From contig NZ_FOGT01000006.1 of assembly GCF_900111295.1 (NCBI RefSeq), positions 62,001-126,000 of the forward strand: a DNA stretch of 64,000 nucleotides. The letters run 5' to 3'. Under the pieces are notes generated by a model. It was not told the DNA's origin, did no database searches, and saw only the letters and a program-made list of their open reading frames with translations. This DNA is from Salipaludibacillus aurantiacus (GTDB taxonomy: Bacteria > Bacillota > Bacilli > Bacillales > Salisediminibacteriaceae). The position numbers were made by a program, and so were the translations under genes. The number at the start of each line of letters is the position of its first letter. Position 1 is the first letter of the stretch. This document shows positions 54,231 through 63,325 of the stretch, piece after piece.

Positions 54231-54333
54231 TCGCTGATTGAAGGGCAGGTTTCGCTGATTGAATTACTTTTTCGCTGATAGGAGGCCTTTTTCCGCTGAT
54301 TGAATCAGATTTTCGCCGATTGAACCCTGATTC
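54231..54333 (+). repeat. Array 3 of 20-nt repeats (core TCGCYGATWG)
   Basis: Units at 54231, 54252, 54272, 54293 and 54313 with the same core and T-tracts as arrays 1 and 2, same orientation. It lies immediately upstream of the ABC ATPase gene start. Confidence 0.93.
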
Positions 54334-54539
54334 CGTGACCCGGATCCTCAATTACACCACAACAGTTCCTCATTATCAGCTGCTTGCCTAAAAAATCACA
54401 TTTCTTCTTTTCATTAATGACAAGACTATTATCCTTAAGAAAATTCACGAAGCAGTTAAAGTGTTTTATCAACCCTTTGACAAAGTTTCTAAAGGAGATA
54501 CAGCTTTTAAATATTAATTTTATTTTATGAGCTGCACCC

Positions 54540-54800
54540 TAATTTTTGTTTAATACCCCCCTCTGATTTCACAGTTAAGGGGGAACTTTTACTTCCTCAC
54601 ATGGTGGAGAATACCTTAACTTTGTATCAGATAACACAATTATACAATGACGTAATAAGGAAGAGCGAAATAAAGATAGCCCTGTCAATAGGCTAGTATC
54701 CTGGGCTAATTCATCCTACCTGTATGTACCTTTCAAAATATGATCTTTCTCATAGTATGTTAAAAATATGCTTTATAACTATATAAAAGGAGAGATTTAG
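54540..54800 (+). promoter_or_regulatory. Duplicated leader of the first RCC1 gene, with a relict terminator
   Basis: ATTTTTGTTTAATA, CCCCC...GGGGG and then ATAACACAATTATACAAT, and later TACCTTTCAAAATAT and CTCATAG, recur in the same order in the gap between the two RCC1 genes (55150-55373). The first part equals the 3' flank of an RCC1 gene, which suggests that another gene copy once stood upstream. The conserved segment 54721-54795 probably contains the promoter, but I cannot assign the sigma factor. The gap 54334-54539 shows nothing else. Confidence 0.6.
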
Positions 54801-55142
54801 ATGGGTCTACAAACTTCTACTCTATTTGCTTGGGGACGAAATTTCGAGGGACAACTCGGGGATGGCACAAATAATGACAGCAACGTCCCTGTTGAAATCA
54901 CCAGCATTTCCAATGTTATCGACATTGCCGGGGGCGGCACAAACCTTACTGGATTTGGAGACCACAGCTTAGCTATTCTTGAAGACGGAACAGTTTGGGC
55001 ATGGGGATTTAACGATTTCGGACAACTCGGGAATGGCACGAATAATGACAGCAATGTTCCGGTTCAAGTCACAGGTTTAATGAATGCCATTAATATCAGC
55101 GGTGGATTTGGACACAGTCTTGCAATTGAACTAAGGCCTTAA
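54801..55142 (+). CDS. Short RCC1-repeat protein
   Basis: 113 residues with about two RCC1 repeats: LFAWGRNFEGQLGDGT and VWAWGFNDFGQLGNGT, each followed by SNVPVxxxxx. Both ends match the larger neighbour (MGLQTxTLFxWG; HSLAIELRP). No signal peptide. Two repeats cannot close the seven-bladed propeller of RCC1 proteins, so it either assembles from several chains or is a product of internal deletion. ATG at 54801 with GGAGAG six bases upstream. Confidence 0.85.
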   Translation: MGLQTSTLFAWGRNFEGQLGDGTNNDSNVPVEITSISNVIDIAGGGTNLTGFGDHSLAILEDGTVWAWGFNDFGQLGNGTNNDSNVPVQVTGLMNAINISGGFGHSLAIELRP

Positions 55143-55159
55143 GTACGATTTTTGTTTAA

Positions 55160-55195
55160 TAACCCCTTCTGTACTTAACAGTTCAAGGGGGGTTA
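55160..55195 (+). terminator. Terminator of the short RCC1 gene
   Basis: AACCCCTT and AAGGGGGGTT with a 16-base loop. The same structure recurs at 54553-54583 and 56491-56530. Confidence 0.65.
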
Positions 55196-55376
55196 TTTCC
55201 ACAAAAATGTATTGGATAACACAATTATACAATAACGCTTATTAAAGCAACAAAACAGCCAGACCTTTCATCTCAGAGTACCTAATGTTATCTTACCGGT
55301 TTGTACCTTTCAAAATATAATCTTCCTCATAGAGTGATTAAAAGATTCTTTATAACAATAAAAGGAGAGATATATG

Positions 55377-56474
55377 ATGGGTTTACAAACACTTACTTTA
55401 TTTACTTGGGGTAATAATACTTCTGGACAACTTGGAGATGGGACAACAGAAAACCGCAATGTCCCTGTTGAAGTCGCCGATATATCCAATGTTATTGACA
55501 TAGCTGGCGGATTGTGGCACAGCCTCGCACTTTTAGGTGATGGGACAGTCCGGGCTTGGGGCGCTAATAATGATGGACAGCTTGGAGATGGGACATTTGA
55601 GGACAGAAATGTCCCTGTTCGAGTTACTGGCTTAACTAACGTTGTCGCCATTAGTGTCGGTTATGATCATAGCCTCGCTCTTTTAGCCGATGGCACCGTC
55701 TGGGCTTGGGGAGAGAATGAAAATGGACAACTTGGAGATGCCACATTTGAAAACAGAAATGTCCCTGTTCGAGTTACTGGTTTAGAAAATGTTATCGCCA
55801 TTTCCGGGGGTGACTATCACAGTCTGGCTCTCCTAGCCGATGGCACGGTTCGCGCCTGGGGGTGGAATGAGTACGGGCAACTTGGGAATGGCACAAATGA
55901 TGATAGCAATGTCCCCGTCATAGTAACAGGTTTAACGAATGCCACGGCAGTAGGTGGCGGCGGTAGTCACAGCCTTTCTCTCCTGGGTGATGGGACAGTC
56001 CGGGCTTGGGGGTGGAATAACACTGGACAGCTTGGGAATGGAACAGTATTTGAGGACAGCAATGTCCCAGTCCAAGTCTTAGGTATAGATAATGCTACTG
56101 CCATTGCTGCTGGTGGACGTAATAGCCTTGCTCTTGAAAACAGTACAGTTTGGGCTTGGGGTGAAAACTCAACTGGTCAGCTGGGAAATGGCACAGATAT
56201 TGATGAGAGCCCTGTCCCGGTTCAAGTCTCAGGTATAGATAATGCTACTGCTATTGCTTTTGGAGGCGGTATGGCTGAGCCTGGCCACGGTCTCGCTATG
56301 CTCGATGATGGCACTGTTCGTGCTTGGGGATGGAACAATAATGGCCAACTCGGAAATGGCACAGATGGAAGAGATAATTTCAGCAATGTCCCAGTCCAAG
56401 TGTTAAGGTTAACAGATGTCATTAAAATTGCTGCCGGATTTAGACACAGTCTTGCGATTGAACTGCGGCCTTAA
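55377..56474 (+). CDS. RCC1-repeat beta-propeller protein
   Basis: 365 residues with seven repeats of about 48-52 residues. Each contains a version of VRAWGWNxxGQLGNGT, then SNVPVQVxG, then HSLALL; the fourth is WNEYGQLGNGTNDD. Seven is the number needed for a closed propeller. No signal peptide or membrane segment, so cytoplasmic or exported by an unusual route. Bacterial RCC1-like proteins include BLIP-II, a beta-lactamase inhibitor; the target here is unknown. The second ATG (55377) is used because it aligns with the start of the short gene and is better spaced from GGAGAG. Confidence 0.9.
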   Translation: MGLQTLTLFTWGNNTSGQLGDGTTENRNVPVEVADISNVIDIAGGLWHSLALLGDGTVRAWGANNDGQLGDGTFEDRNVPVRVTGLTNVVAISVGYDHSLALLADGTVWAWGENENGQLGDATFENRNVPVRVTGLENVIAISGGDYHSLALLADGTVRAWGWNEYGQLGNGTNDDSNVPVIVTGLTNATAVGGGGSHSLSLLGDGTVRAWGWNNTGQLGNGTVFEDSNVPVQVLGIDNATAIAAGGRNSLALENSTVWAWGENSTGQLGNGTDIDESPVPVQVSGIDNATAIAFGGGMAEPGHGLAMLDDGTVRAWGWNNNGQLGNGTDGRDNFSNVPVQVLRLTDVIKIAAGFRHSLAIELRP

Positions 56475-56490
56475 GTATGATTTTTTATTT

Positions 56491-56530
56491 AATCCCCCTC
56501 TGTACCTAACAGTTCAGGGGGAAGTTTTAT
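56491..56530 (+). terminator. Terminator of the RCC1 gene
   Basis: TCCCCCT and AGGGGGA arms followed by a T-rich tail; same type as after the short gene. The remaining gap to 56720 shows no gene. Confidence 0.65.
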
Positions 56531-56719
56531 TTCCCCACGTATCTTCCTTGGAAACTGACGCAGTTGCATAGTTTTCTAGAGTTTACTTATTCTCTTCATC
56601 AACTCCCTTTCACTTCGTTTAAATCATTTATCTATTTTTACTGGTTGCTATTCTATACATTTTAATCTATTCTACCGCTGATGAGGGCTCGATGCCTGAA
56701 GCTGCGGCACGGGACATAA

Positions 56720-56751
56720 AAAGAAAAACAAGGGAGGGAGTTCCCCCTTGC
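56720..56751 (-). terminator. Terminator of the M23 lipoprotein gene
   Basis: CAAGGG and CCCTTG arms, followed on the minus strand by T5-C-T5. It is about 80 bases after the stop codon. Confidence 0.75.
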
Positions 56752-56830
56752 CTCTTAAATCTCTCCTCTATCTTTTAAACTTGTTGTACTATCTATTTCC
56801 CTATCGCCCTTATTTTTTCAGGAAGAATCG

Positions 56831-57793
56831 CTAAAACCCGGTTACATCCTCACCTCTGACCGGCTCTTCGCCGTCACTAAAACGGATCCTCAGTGATTTT
56901 GCTTCTTGCCAGTCAGCGCCGTCCGCCACATGAAAATGAATATGCGGTTCACTGGAGTTTCCTGAATTTCCGGCCAGCCCTAAGACGTCGCCCGGGAAGA
57001 CTTCATCTCCTTCTGAAACGATCAGAGAGTTTTTTCTGCAGTGGCCGATTACGCTGAACTCTCCGTGTCCATGTTCGATAATTACGTGATTGCCAAGAGG
57101 AGCTTCTTCATTTGTTTCAATTTGCGGCGTGTTATCAGGGATTCCGTCTTCAACACTCACCACTTTTCCTGACGCTGGTGCGAGAACCGCTTTTTCGAAT
57201 GCATGGTAACTCTCCTTGTCTTCAGGATCCCCCCTGAAAGTGTTTCCGTCTTTTTTGACAACGAGGTCATAGGCATAGCGCTGGTTTTCATAAGGATAAT
57301 GGTAGTTGACAAGCTCGTTCGTCCCTCCCCAAAACACAACCCAATCATTATTAACCGGCATCCGATATGTATTTTCGGTGAAAGCTGCCTCACTTTCAGA
57401 AGGGAAGTCCAATGGCATGAGCCGCAGCCCTTCGATCGTATAATCCTCCGAAAAGTAACTTCTAATCCCCTTTGTACCATCCCTGTTCATCCACTGATAT
57501 TCCATTAGCCCATTCAGTTCTATATCAGTAACAAGTTCAAAGGTGTCTGCTTCCCGGCTGAAATTCTTGCCAAGACTTTCAAACTCGTCATAGGGCACAT
57601 TTTCCTGGAATTCATTGCTTGTCTGCTCATAAATGTGTTCAAATTCCCCCGCCAGAAAAACGTCAGGGAACTCTTCAGGAGAAAAAGAGTCCCACTCAGC
57701 CTGGCTGGAAGACTCACTATTTTCTCCGCATGCTGCAAGCACAATTACCCCCGCTACGGACAGAGATAACAGGGTTCTTTTAGAAGATTGCAT
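56831..57793 (-). CDS. M23-family peptidase lipoprotein
   Basis: 320 residues. Lipoprotein signal with lipobox VLAAC (Cys about 22). Then an NTF2-like/DUF3887-type domain (FPDVFLAGEFEHIYEQTSNEF) and an M23 (LytM) domain: HYPYENQRYAYDLV, a beta-hairpin VLAPASGKVVSVEDG, GNHVIIEHGHGEFSVIGH and HIHFHV. The zinc ligands H, D and HxH are visible, so it may be active against cell wall. ATG at 57793 with GGAGAG; the upstream ATG at 57814 would disrupt the signal peptide. Confidence 0.9.
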   Translation of the reverse strand: MQSSKRTLLSLSVAGVIVLAACGENSESSSQAEWDSFSPEEFPDVFLAGEFEHIYEQTSNEFQENVPYDEFESLGKNFSREADTFELVTDIELNGLMEYQWMNRDGTKGIRSYFSEDYTIEGLRLMPLDFPSESEAAFTENTYRMPVNNDWVVFWGGTNELVNYHYPYENQRYAYDLVVKKDGNTFRGDPEDKESYHAFEKAVLAPASGKVVSVEDGIPDNTPQIETNEEAPLGNHVIIEHGHGEFSVIGHCRKNSLIVSEGDEVFPGDVLGLAGNSGNSSEPHIHFHVADGADWQEAKSLRIRFSDGEEPVRGEDVTGF

Positions 57794-57982
57794 ATGATCT
57801 CTCCTCTTTGGCACGTTCTTAATACCTTGTACGACCTTTTCCAGGAAAAAGTTTCATTTTTAAGGAAAATTATATAGACACGTGTCGACGTGACAGACAC
57901 AAAGATAAAGCCGTCTTGTTACTATCTGGCTGTTTAAATTGAATTGGTGGTTTCCCTTGTAAAAGCTTTATATCCCAGCGCT

Positions 57983-59491
57983 TCAACGCTCGCATCCTTC
58001 AAATACGGGGTTTCCTTTCATCCCTTTCCATAATTCACTTTGCTCCAACTGAAAGGCTAGTCTGAACAGGAGATCTTCCCGTCCCTTTGGAGCCATCACC
58101 TGGACACCTAGAGGAAGGCCTTCTCCCGTTAGATGGAGGGGCAGTGACACAGCCGGCTGGCCAGTGAGGTTTGCCAGTTGCGTATAAGGTGTATAAGCGA
58201 GACTTGGAAGAAACATTTCGTAAATGAGAGCTTGCTGTCCGCTCGAAGAAGCTTCTGCCAGCTTTCTTCTGAATTCCTCAGCATCGGATGGCGACTTGGT
58301 GAACTCTCCTATCTTTGGGGCGGGATAAGCAGTTGTCGGGGTAACATAAAGGTCGTACCGATTATGGAAAGAGGCGATTACCGCTGCTGCGGCATCCCAT
58401 GCCTGAAGGCTTAAAGAAAATTCTGCCGCCGATACCTTTTTACCTGCTTCACTCAGCATCCAGGATTCCAGTTCAAGGTCGTCCTCTGTTATTTTCCGGC
58501 CTGACATTTTTTCCAGCGAGCTGACGACTCCTGCCATTTCGCCGCTGTTCATTAAGTAATAGTTCTCTATCAGTTTCACTCCGTCCAGCTCAGGGGAGGC
58601 TTCTTCAACCCTGTGGCCTTCTTTTTCAAGCCAGACGGCTGTCTTTTTCACCGCTTCCACTGCTTCATCAGAGACTGGCGTGTGGACCGGTGACTGTGTG
58701 GAAAAAGCGACAGTCAAGGGCTTCGCCCAGTCACTCTCTTTTTCCTGGAGCACGGGTGTTTCCAGAAGAGGCGCTTGAAAAGCTGCCTCAGGTTGGACTG
58801 TCTGGAGTAAATCAAACAACGCAGCGCTGTCACGCACCGAACGGCTTAGTACAAAATCGATCGCTGCCCCCTGCCACTGCCGGCCGGAACCGGGTCCTAC
58901 AGGCATGCGCCCGCGGGTCGGTTTTAACCCGAATAATCCTGTAAATGAAGCAGGAATCCTGATCGATCCCCCGCCATCGCTCGCACCGGCTGCCGGGACA
59001 ATCCCGCCTGCCACAGCCGCTGCTGAACCGCCGCTTGAACCGCCGGGAGAATGACCGGTATTCCAAGGGTTTCTTGTTGGCCCGTAAAGCTCAGGCTCTG
59101 TTATATTTTTTAATCCGAATTCCGGTGTGTTTGTATGGCCGGCTGCAATTATGCCGTTAACGCGAAGCTTTCTAACTAAATGGGAATCCTGTTTTGCCGA
59201 ATGGGAAGCGAGCAAACGGGCACCCACTGTCAATTTTTCTCCTTTCATTGCCTGTGAGGCATTTTTTAAGAGAAAAGGCACCCCGGCAAACATACCTTCT
59301 GCACCCGTTATATTCTTCGCTTCCTCCAAGGCCTGTTCCCCCCGGTGATGAACCACTGCGTTCAAGGCAGGATTTATTTTTTCAAGCTGTTTCCAGGCAA
59401 GCTCAAAAATTTCCAAGGGTGACATTTCCTTTTTTCGTATAAGTTCTGAGAGATCAGTCGCATCTAAAGATCTATAAGTTTGTAAGTCCAC
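57983..59491 (-). CDS. Amidase signature family protein
   Basis: 502 residues. Catalytic Lys in [11 protein letters not shown], cis-Ser in [16 protein letters not shown] and nucleophile Ser in [17 protein letters not shown] complete the Ser-cisSer-Lys triad. The family hydrolyses amides of varied kinds. It is not GatA: no gatB or gatC is next to it. GTG at 59491 ([10 protein letters not shown]) has GGAG seven bases upstream; the open frame to 59611 lacks a site. Confidence 0.92.
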   Translation of the reverse strand: MDLQTYRSLDATDLSELIRKKEMSPLEIFELAWKQLEKINPALNAVVHHRGEQALEEAKNITGAEGMFAGVPFLLKNASQAMKGEKLTVGARLLASHSAKQDSHLVRKLRVNGIIAAGHTNTPEFGLKNITEPELYGPTRNPWNTGHSPGGSSGGSAAAVAGGIVPAAGASDGGGSIRIPASFTGLFGLKPTRGRMPVGPGSGRQWQGAAIDFVLSRSVRDSAALFDLLQTVQPEAAFQAPLLETPVLQEKESDWAKPLTVAFSTQSPVHTPVSDEAVEAVKKTAVWLEKEGHRVEEASPELDGVKLIENYYLMNSGEMAGVVSSLEKMSGRKITEDDLELESWMLSEAGKKVSAAEFSLSLQAWDAAAAVIASFHNRYDLYVTPTTAYPAPKIGEFTKSPSDAEEFRRKLAEASSSGQQALIYEMFLPSLAYTPYTQLANLTGQPAVSLPLHLTGEGLPLGVQVMAPKGREDLLFRLAFQLEQSELWKGMKGNPVFEGCER

Positions 59492-59555
59492 ACTCTCACT
59501 CCATCCAAAATATGTATATATTACACTAACTATTGTACCAAACTTGCCCGTATAA

Positions 59556-59581
59556 GTTTCACTCTCCAAAACAAGTGGTAT
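59556..59581 (+). promoter_or_regulatory. Candidate sigma-B promoter of csbD
   Basis: GTTTCA (59556-59561), 14 bases, TGGTAT (59576-59581); the consensus is GTTTAA-N13-15-GGGTAT. CsbD-type genes are known sigma-B targets, which supports it. Confidence 0.65.
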
Positions 59582-59625
59582 ATCAACAACATAATCGAAA
59601 GCTAATTCCAAAGGAGAGATTACTA

Positions 59626-59826
59626 ATGAATCAAGACCAATTAAAAGGTAAATGGAAACAGCTTACTGGAGAAACGAAAAAGAAGTGGTCGAAATTGACC
59701 GATGATGACTTACAGCATGTAGACGGCAACAAAGAAAAGCTTATTGGGAAAATCCAGGAGAGATATGGAAAATCGAGAGAAGATGCTGAAAGAGAAGTTA
59801 ACGCATGGGAAGACGAAAATAAATAA
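59626..59826 (+). CDS. csbD: CsbD family stress protein
   Basis: 66 residues: MNQDQLKGKWKQLTGETKKKW, then GNKEKLIGKIQERYGKSREDAEREV. The typical two-helix CsbD pattern, highly charged. General stress protein with no known activity. Start at 59626 with AAAGGAGAG upstream; an earlier in-frame ATG at 59533 lies upstream of the promoter. Followed by its own terminator. Confidence 0.92.
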   Translation: MNQDQLKGKWKQLTGETKKKWSKLTDDDLQHVDGNKEKLIGKIQERYGKSREDAEREVNAWEDENK

Positions 59827-59837
59827 ACACCAACAGA

Positions 59838-59870
59838 ACCGTCAGCTTAAATGGCTGGCGGTTTTGCTTT
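59838..59870 (+). terminator. Terminator of csbD
   Basis: ACCGTCAGC and GCTGGCGGT with one G-U pair and a loop of seven, then TTTTGCTTTG. Confidence 0.85.
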
Positions 59871-59968
59871 GCATTAAAGGCCCTCCTGACCGTCCAAGGC
59901 GACAAATCATTTTTTATAGTGTTAAAATAGGTTAAGAGATTACGAAGGTTTCAAAAGGAGAAAGCGTT

Positions 59969-60274
59969 ATGTGGTATATCATTATTATTCTTGCAGTGGT
60001 TATAAGTATCCTTGGGATTTATTTTATGAATATTGGACTGATCCGGGTTCAGCTTGAAGAGTTGGCCCACCGTTTCCAAAAAGGCGAGAGTATGAGCGGT
60101 GATCTTGAAGAGTGGGAGTATTATCTGAATAAATTGTTTTGGAAGCCGTTCGGAACTAAAAAAACGATTGATGCTTACGGGCCGCATTATGAAGATTATT
60201 TAAACGCCTACTACCCGGACCACGATTCTGCCGCACTTGAAAAATATAAAAAATTTAAGCAAAAAAACAGCTGA
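59969..60274 (+). CDS. Hypothetical protein with N-terminal membrane span
   Basis: 101 residues. A membrane segment at 2-24 (WYIIIILAVVISILGIYFM), then a charged cytoplasmic part rich in Tyr, Glu and Lys (HYEDYLNAYYPDHD). No family recognised. AAAGGAG stands about nine bases before the ATG. Flanked by terminators, so transcribed alone. Confidence 0.75.
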   Translation: MWYIIIILAVVISILGIYFMNIGLIRVQLEELAHRFQKGESMSGDLEEWEYYLNKLFWKPFGTKKTIDAYGPHYEDYLNAYYPDHDSAALEKYKKFKQKNS

Positions 60275-60277
60275 CTA

Positions 60278-60316
60278 TGAAGAGGCTTATCTCATAATTG
60301 AGGGCCTCTTTTTTGT
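60278..60316 (+). terminator. Terminator
   Basis: AAGAGGC and GCCTCTT with a loop of about 17 bases, followed by T6. Confidence 0.8.
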
Positions 60317-60362
60317 ATGTGTTAATTTTCACATAACGGTCACAACTTCTTACTTAAAGACA

Positions 60363-60405
60363 TTTACATAGTGTTAAACCTGCTGTAATATACCCTTATA
60401 GGTAT
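60363..60405 (+). promoter_or_regulatory. Promoter and candidate CsoR/CstR-type operator
   Basis: TTTACA (60363-60368), 17 bases, TAATAT (60386-60391). Overlapping the -10 and start site is ATACC-N6-GGTAT (60390-60405), similar to operators of the persulfide sensor CstR and its CsoR relatives. The downstream enzyme handles persulfides, so the fit is reasonable but unproven. Confidence 0.5.
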
Positions 60406-60447
60406 TTAACAAAAAACGAATGCTTTAAATTACAGGAGGTAATTCCT

Positions 60448-62418
60448 ATGTCTAAAAAAATTATTATTGTCGGCGGTGTCGCCGGCGGAGCTACAGCAGC
60501 TGCCCGATTAAGAAGAATTGATGAAACATCCCATATTACAGTTTTTGAGAAAGGTGAGCATATTTCATTTGCCAACTGCGGACTGCCGTATTATATTGGC
60601 GGCACAATTGAAGACCGTGATAAACTGCTCGTTCAAACAGTTGAAGGTATGTCAAAAAAGTTTAACCTTGATATACGTAACCTGACTGAAGTGACCGCCA
60701 TTAACCGAGCCGACCAGACTGTCACTGTCAAAAAAGCAGAGACAGGTGAAGAATATACTGAATCCTATGATGAACTTGTTCTCTCACCTGGCGCGCGTCC
60801 AATCGTTCCGCCTATTGACGGGTTAAATGAGGCACAGAATATATTCACACTCCGCAATATTCCTGATACAGACAAAATTAAAGGCTGGGTTGACGAAGAG
60901 CATCCAAAGAAAGCAGTCGTGATCGGCGGAGGGTTTATCGGCCTGGAAATGGCTGAAAACCTGCACGAACGGGGAATTGACGTGACAATTGTGGAAATGG
61001 CTGACCAGGTGATGGCGCCTCTCGATTATGAAATGGCCTCTATCGTCCACGAACATGTGAGCAGCAAAGCAACCCTTATTTTAGAAGATGGAGTCAAAGC
61101 TTTCCGTGAAAATGGAAAAAAAGTTGTTTTAGCGAGCGGAAAAGAGCTTGAGAGCGACCTGACCATTCTTTCGATCGGTGTCCGTCCTGAAAATGAGCTG
61201 GCGGTTAATGCCGGATTACCGGTAGGTCAACGCGGAGGAATCATTGTTGATGACACCCTTCGTACTGAAGATCCTCACATTTATGCGATCGGTGACGCGA
61301 TTGAAGTGAAGGACTTTAATCAGAGGAACCCCACAATGGTGCCGCTTGCCTGGCCTGCAAACCGTCAGGGGCGTATCGTGGCTGACAACATTTACGGTAA
61401 AAATGTTAAGTACAAAGGGACACTCGGAACTGCCATTGCAAAAGTGTTCGATCTTACCGTAGCAGCCACAGGGAATAATGAAAAGACGTTGAGAGATCTG
61501 AATGTGCCCTATGAAGCGGTGCATGTCCATCCTGCATCTCACGCGGGTTATTACCCTGGGGGATTTCCTGTCTCTTTAAAACTGACGTTCAATCCTGAAG
61601 ACGGCAGAATTTACGGAGTCCAGGGGGTTGGAATTAACGGTGTCGATAAACGGATTGATGTCATAGCTACAGCTATTAAAGGCGGTTTAACAGTATATGA
61701 TCTCCCTGAATTGGAACTCGCTTACGCGCCGCCGTATTCGTCTGCAAAAGATCCTGTAAACATGCTCGGATATGTGGCCTCCAACATTGCTGACGGTGCT
61801 CTGGAAATCGTTCACCACCATGAGATTGACAGGATCGTCGCTGACGGCGGGACGTTAGTTGATGTCCGTAACCCGGAAGAAGTGGCGATGGGCGCTATTC
61901 CAGGCTCAATAAATATCCCGCTCGACACGTTACGCGACCGGCTCAGTGAGCTGCCTTCAGACCGTAAAATTTATATTACGTGCCAAGTCGGCCTTCGCGG
62001 ATACCTGGCAACCCGTATTCTCGAACAAAACGGATTTCAGCCGGTCAACTTGAGCGGCGGGTATAAAACCTATTCGTGTGTTAATGCCCAGTGTTCCGAT
62101 TCCGTCCAGGAAGAAATGGACAGCCGGAAAAACGAACCGGCCATTGAGGAGGGGAACCTCCAAGCTGAGGTTGAAATTAACGCGTGCGGCTTATCCTGCC
62201 CCGGACCGATAATGAAAGTCCACAAAGGGATGAAAGAACTGGAAGACGGCCAGGTGCTGCAAATAAGTGTGACAGACCCAGGCTTTGCAAGAGATATTGA
62301 GGGATGGTGCAAGAGTACCGGCAACACGCTGTTAAAACAGCAGACAGAAGAAGATCAAATCAGTGTCTGGATTGCTAAAGGACACATCGCGCGCCCTTTA
62401 TTAGCGCAGCAACTTTAA
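60448..62418 (+). CDS. Three-domain CoA-disulfide/persulfide reductase (CoADR-rhodanese-TusA)
   Basis: 656 residues. Residues 1-440: flavin disulfide reductase with FAD motif IIVGGVAGGATAAARLRR, active-site Cys44 in SFANCGLPYYIGG and NAD motif AVVIGGGFIGLEMAE. Residues about 460-550: rhodanese domain with Cys512 in ITCQVGLRGY. Residues about 575-650: TusA-like domain with CGLSCPGP (Cys580, Cys584). The fused chain could pass sulfane sulfur between the cysteines and reduce CoA persulfide or polysulfide. ATG at 60448 with ACAGGAGGT. Single gene. Confidence 0.93.
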   Translation: MSKKIIIVGGVAGGATAAARLRRIDETSHITVFEKGEHISFANCGLPYYIGGTIEDRDKLLVQTVEGMSKKFNLDIRNLTEVTAINRADQTVTVKKAETGEEYTESYDELVLSPGARPIVPPIDGLNEAQNIFTLRNIPDTDKIKGWVDEEHPKKAVVIGGGFIGLEMAENLHERGIDVTIVEMADQVMAPLDYEMASIVHEHVSSKATLILEDGVKAFRENGKKVVLASGKELESDLTILSIGVRPENELAVNAGLPVGQRGGIIVDDTLRTEDPHIYAIGDAIEVKDFNQRNPTMVPLAWPANRQGRIVADNIYGKNVKYKGTLGTAIAKVFDLTVAATGNNEKTLRDLNVPYEAVHVHPASHAGYYPGGFPVSLKLTFNPEDGRIYGVQGVGINGVDKRIDVIATAIKGGLTVYDLPELELAYAPPYSSAKDPVNMLGYVASNIADGALEIVHHHEIDRIVADGGTLVDVRNPEEVAMGAIPGSINIPLDTLRDRLSELPSDRKIYITCQVGLRGYLATRILEQNGFQPVNLSGGYKTYSCVNAQCSDSVQEEMDSRKNEPAIEEGNLQAEVEINACGLSCPGPIMKVHKGMKELEDGQVLQISVTDPGFARDIEGWCKSTGNTLLKQQTEEDQISVWIAKGHIARPLLAQQL

Positions 62419-62440
62419 TCACTGATAAATAATATCCCCT

Positions 62441-62475
62441 TCACCACTGAAACTTATTTCAGTGGTGTTTTTTTA
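62441..62475 (+). terminator. Terminator of the persulfide reductase gene
   Basis: CACCACTGAAA and TTTCAGTGGTG, short loop, T7. Confidence 0.93.
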
Positions 62476-62646
62476 TTAAGCCGGCTCTGTGTTCCAGCCT
62501 GATGATTTTAATAGTTACCGCTTCCGCCCCCCCGATAAGCAGTGACCCTTGCCGCTATTAGATCGTTTAACTGCTCATAAGAAGATTACCTTGTTATAGC
62601 TTATACATTCACTGCTTTTTCTTTAATATCCCCTCTTCTTTTCCAT

Positions 62647-62689
62647 TTGACTGAAATAAATTTCATGATAAAATATATTTTGTACAAAA
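62647..62689 (+). promoter_or_regulatory. Promoter and palindromic operator of the GbsR-type operon
   Basis: TTGACT (62647-62652), 16 bases, TAAAAT (62669-62674). The perfect 12-bp palindrome TTTTGTACAAAA (62678-62689) covers the expected start site, and TACAAATTG recurs about 20 bases later. Autorepression by the encoded regulator is likely. The gap 62476-62646 shows no gene. Confidence 0.65.
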
Positions 62690-62755
62690 CATTTAATATA
62701 AATTATACAAATTGAACAAATTAAATAAACGCTAATTATTTACAGGAGGTATAAC

Positions 62756-63325
62756 ATGACTGATTCCCCCTTTTCAAAATTAGAAGAAGCACGAGATGTT
62801 ATGATCAGTGCTATTGCCCAGACCATGGTTATTTACGGCGTTACTCCATCAGTCGGAAGAATCTACGGTATTCTGTATTATTCTGATGAACCAATGTCAC
62901 TTGATGACATTAAAGATGAAGTTGCGATGAGCAAGGCCAGTGTCAGCAATGGTATGCGGGAACTTCTTGATACTGAAATGGTTATTAAGGTGTGGAAAAA
63001 AGGTGATAGAAAAGACCATTATATAGCTGAGAAAGATTTCTTTAAAAATTTCATTAATTTTTTTGTGAAAAAAATGAGACAGGAAAGAAGTCTGATTATA
63101 AAAGGTTCCGAACAAGCACGGCCCGCCTTACAGGACATCATTAATTCTGCGGCATCAGAGGAGGCAAAAGAAGCAGCTAAACAGGATTTAGAAAAGATGG
63201 ACCAGTCCTATCAATACTTTGAATGGACAATGAAATTAGCCAACGCTATGGATAGCGGAGAAATATTCAGTTTTTTACCAAAGGAAAAAGACCAGTCTAA
63301 AGAAGAGGGTGACTCAATTGAATGA
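62756..63325 (+). CDS. GbsR/MarR-type transcriptional regulator
   Basis: 189 residues. Winged helix at about 20-90: YGVTPSVGRIYGILYYSDEPMSLDDI and MSKASVSNGMRELLD, the recognition region of the GbsR family (GbsR, OpuCR/OpuAR), which senses choline and related osmoprotectants. A helical C-terminal part follows. ATG at 62756 with AGGAGG. It overlaps the next gene, so the two are cotranscribed. Confidence 0.9.
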   Translation: MTDSPFSKLEEARDVMISAIAQTMVIYGVTPSVGRIYGILYYSDEPMSLDDIKDEVAMSKASVSNGMRELLDTEMVIKVWKKGDRKDHYIAEKDFFKNFINFFVKKMRQERSLIIKGSEQARPALQDIINSAASEEAKEAAKQDLEKMDQSYQYFEWTMKLANAMDSGEIFSFLPKEKDQSKEEGDSIE

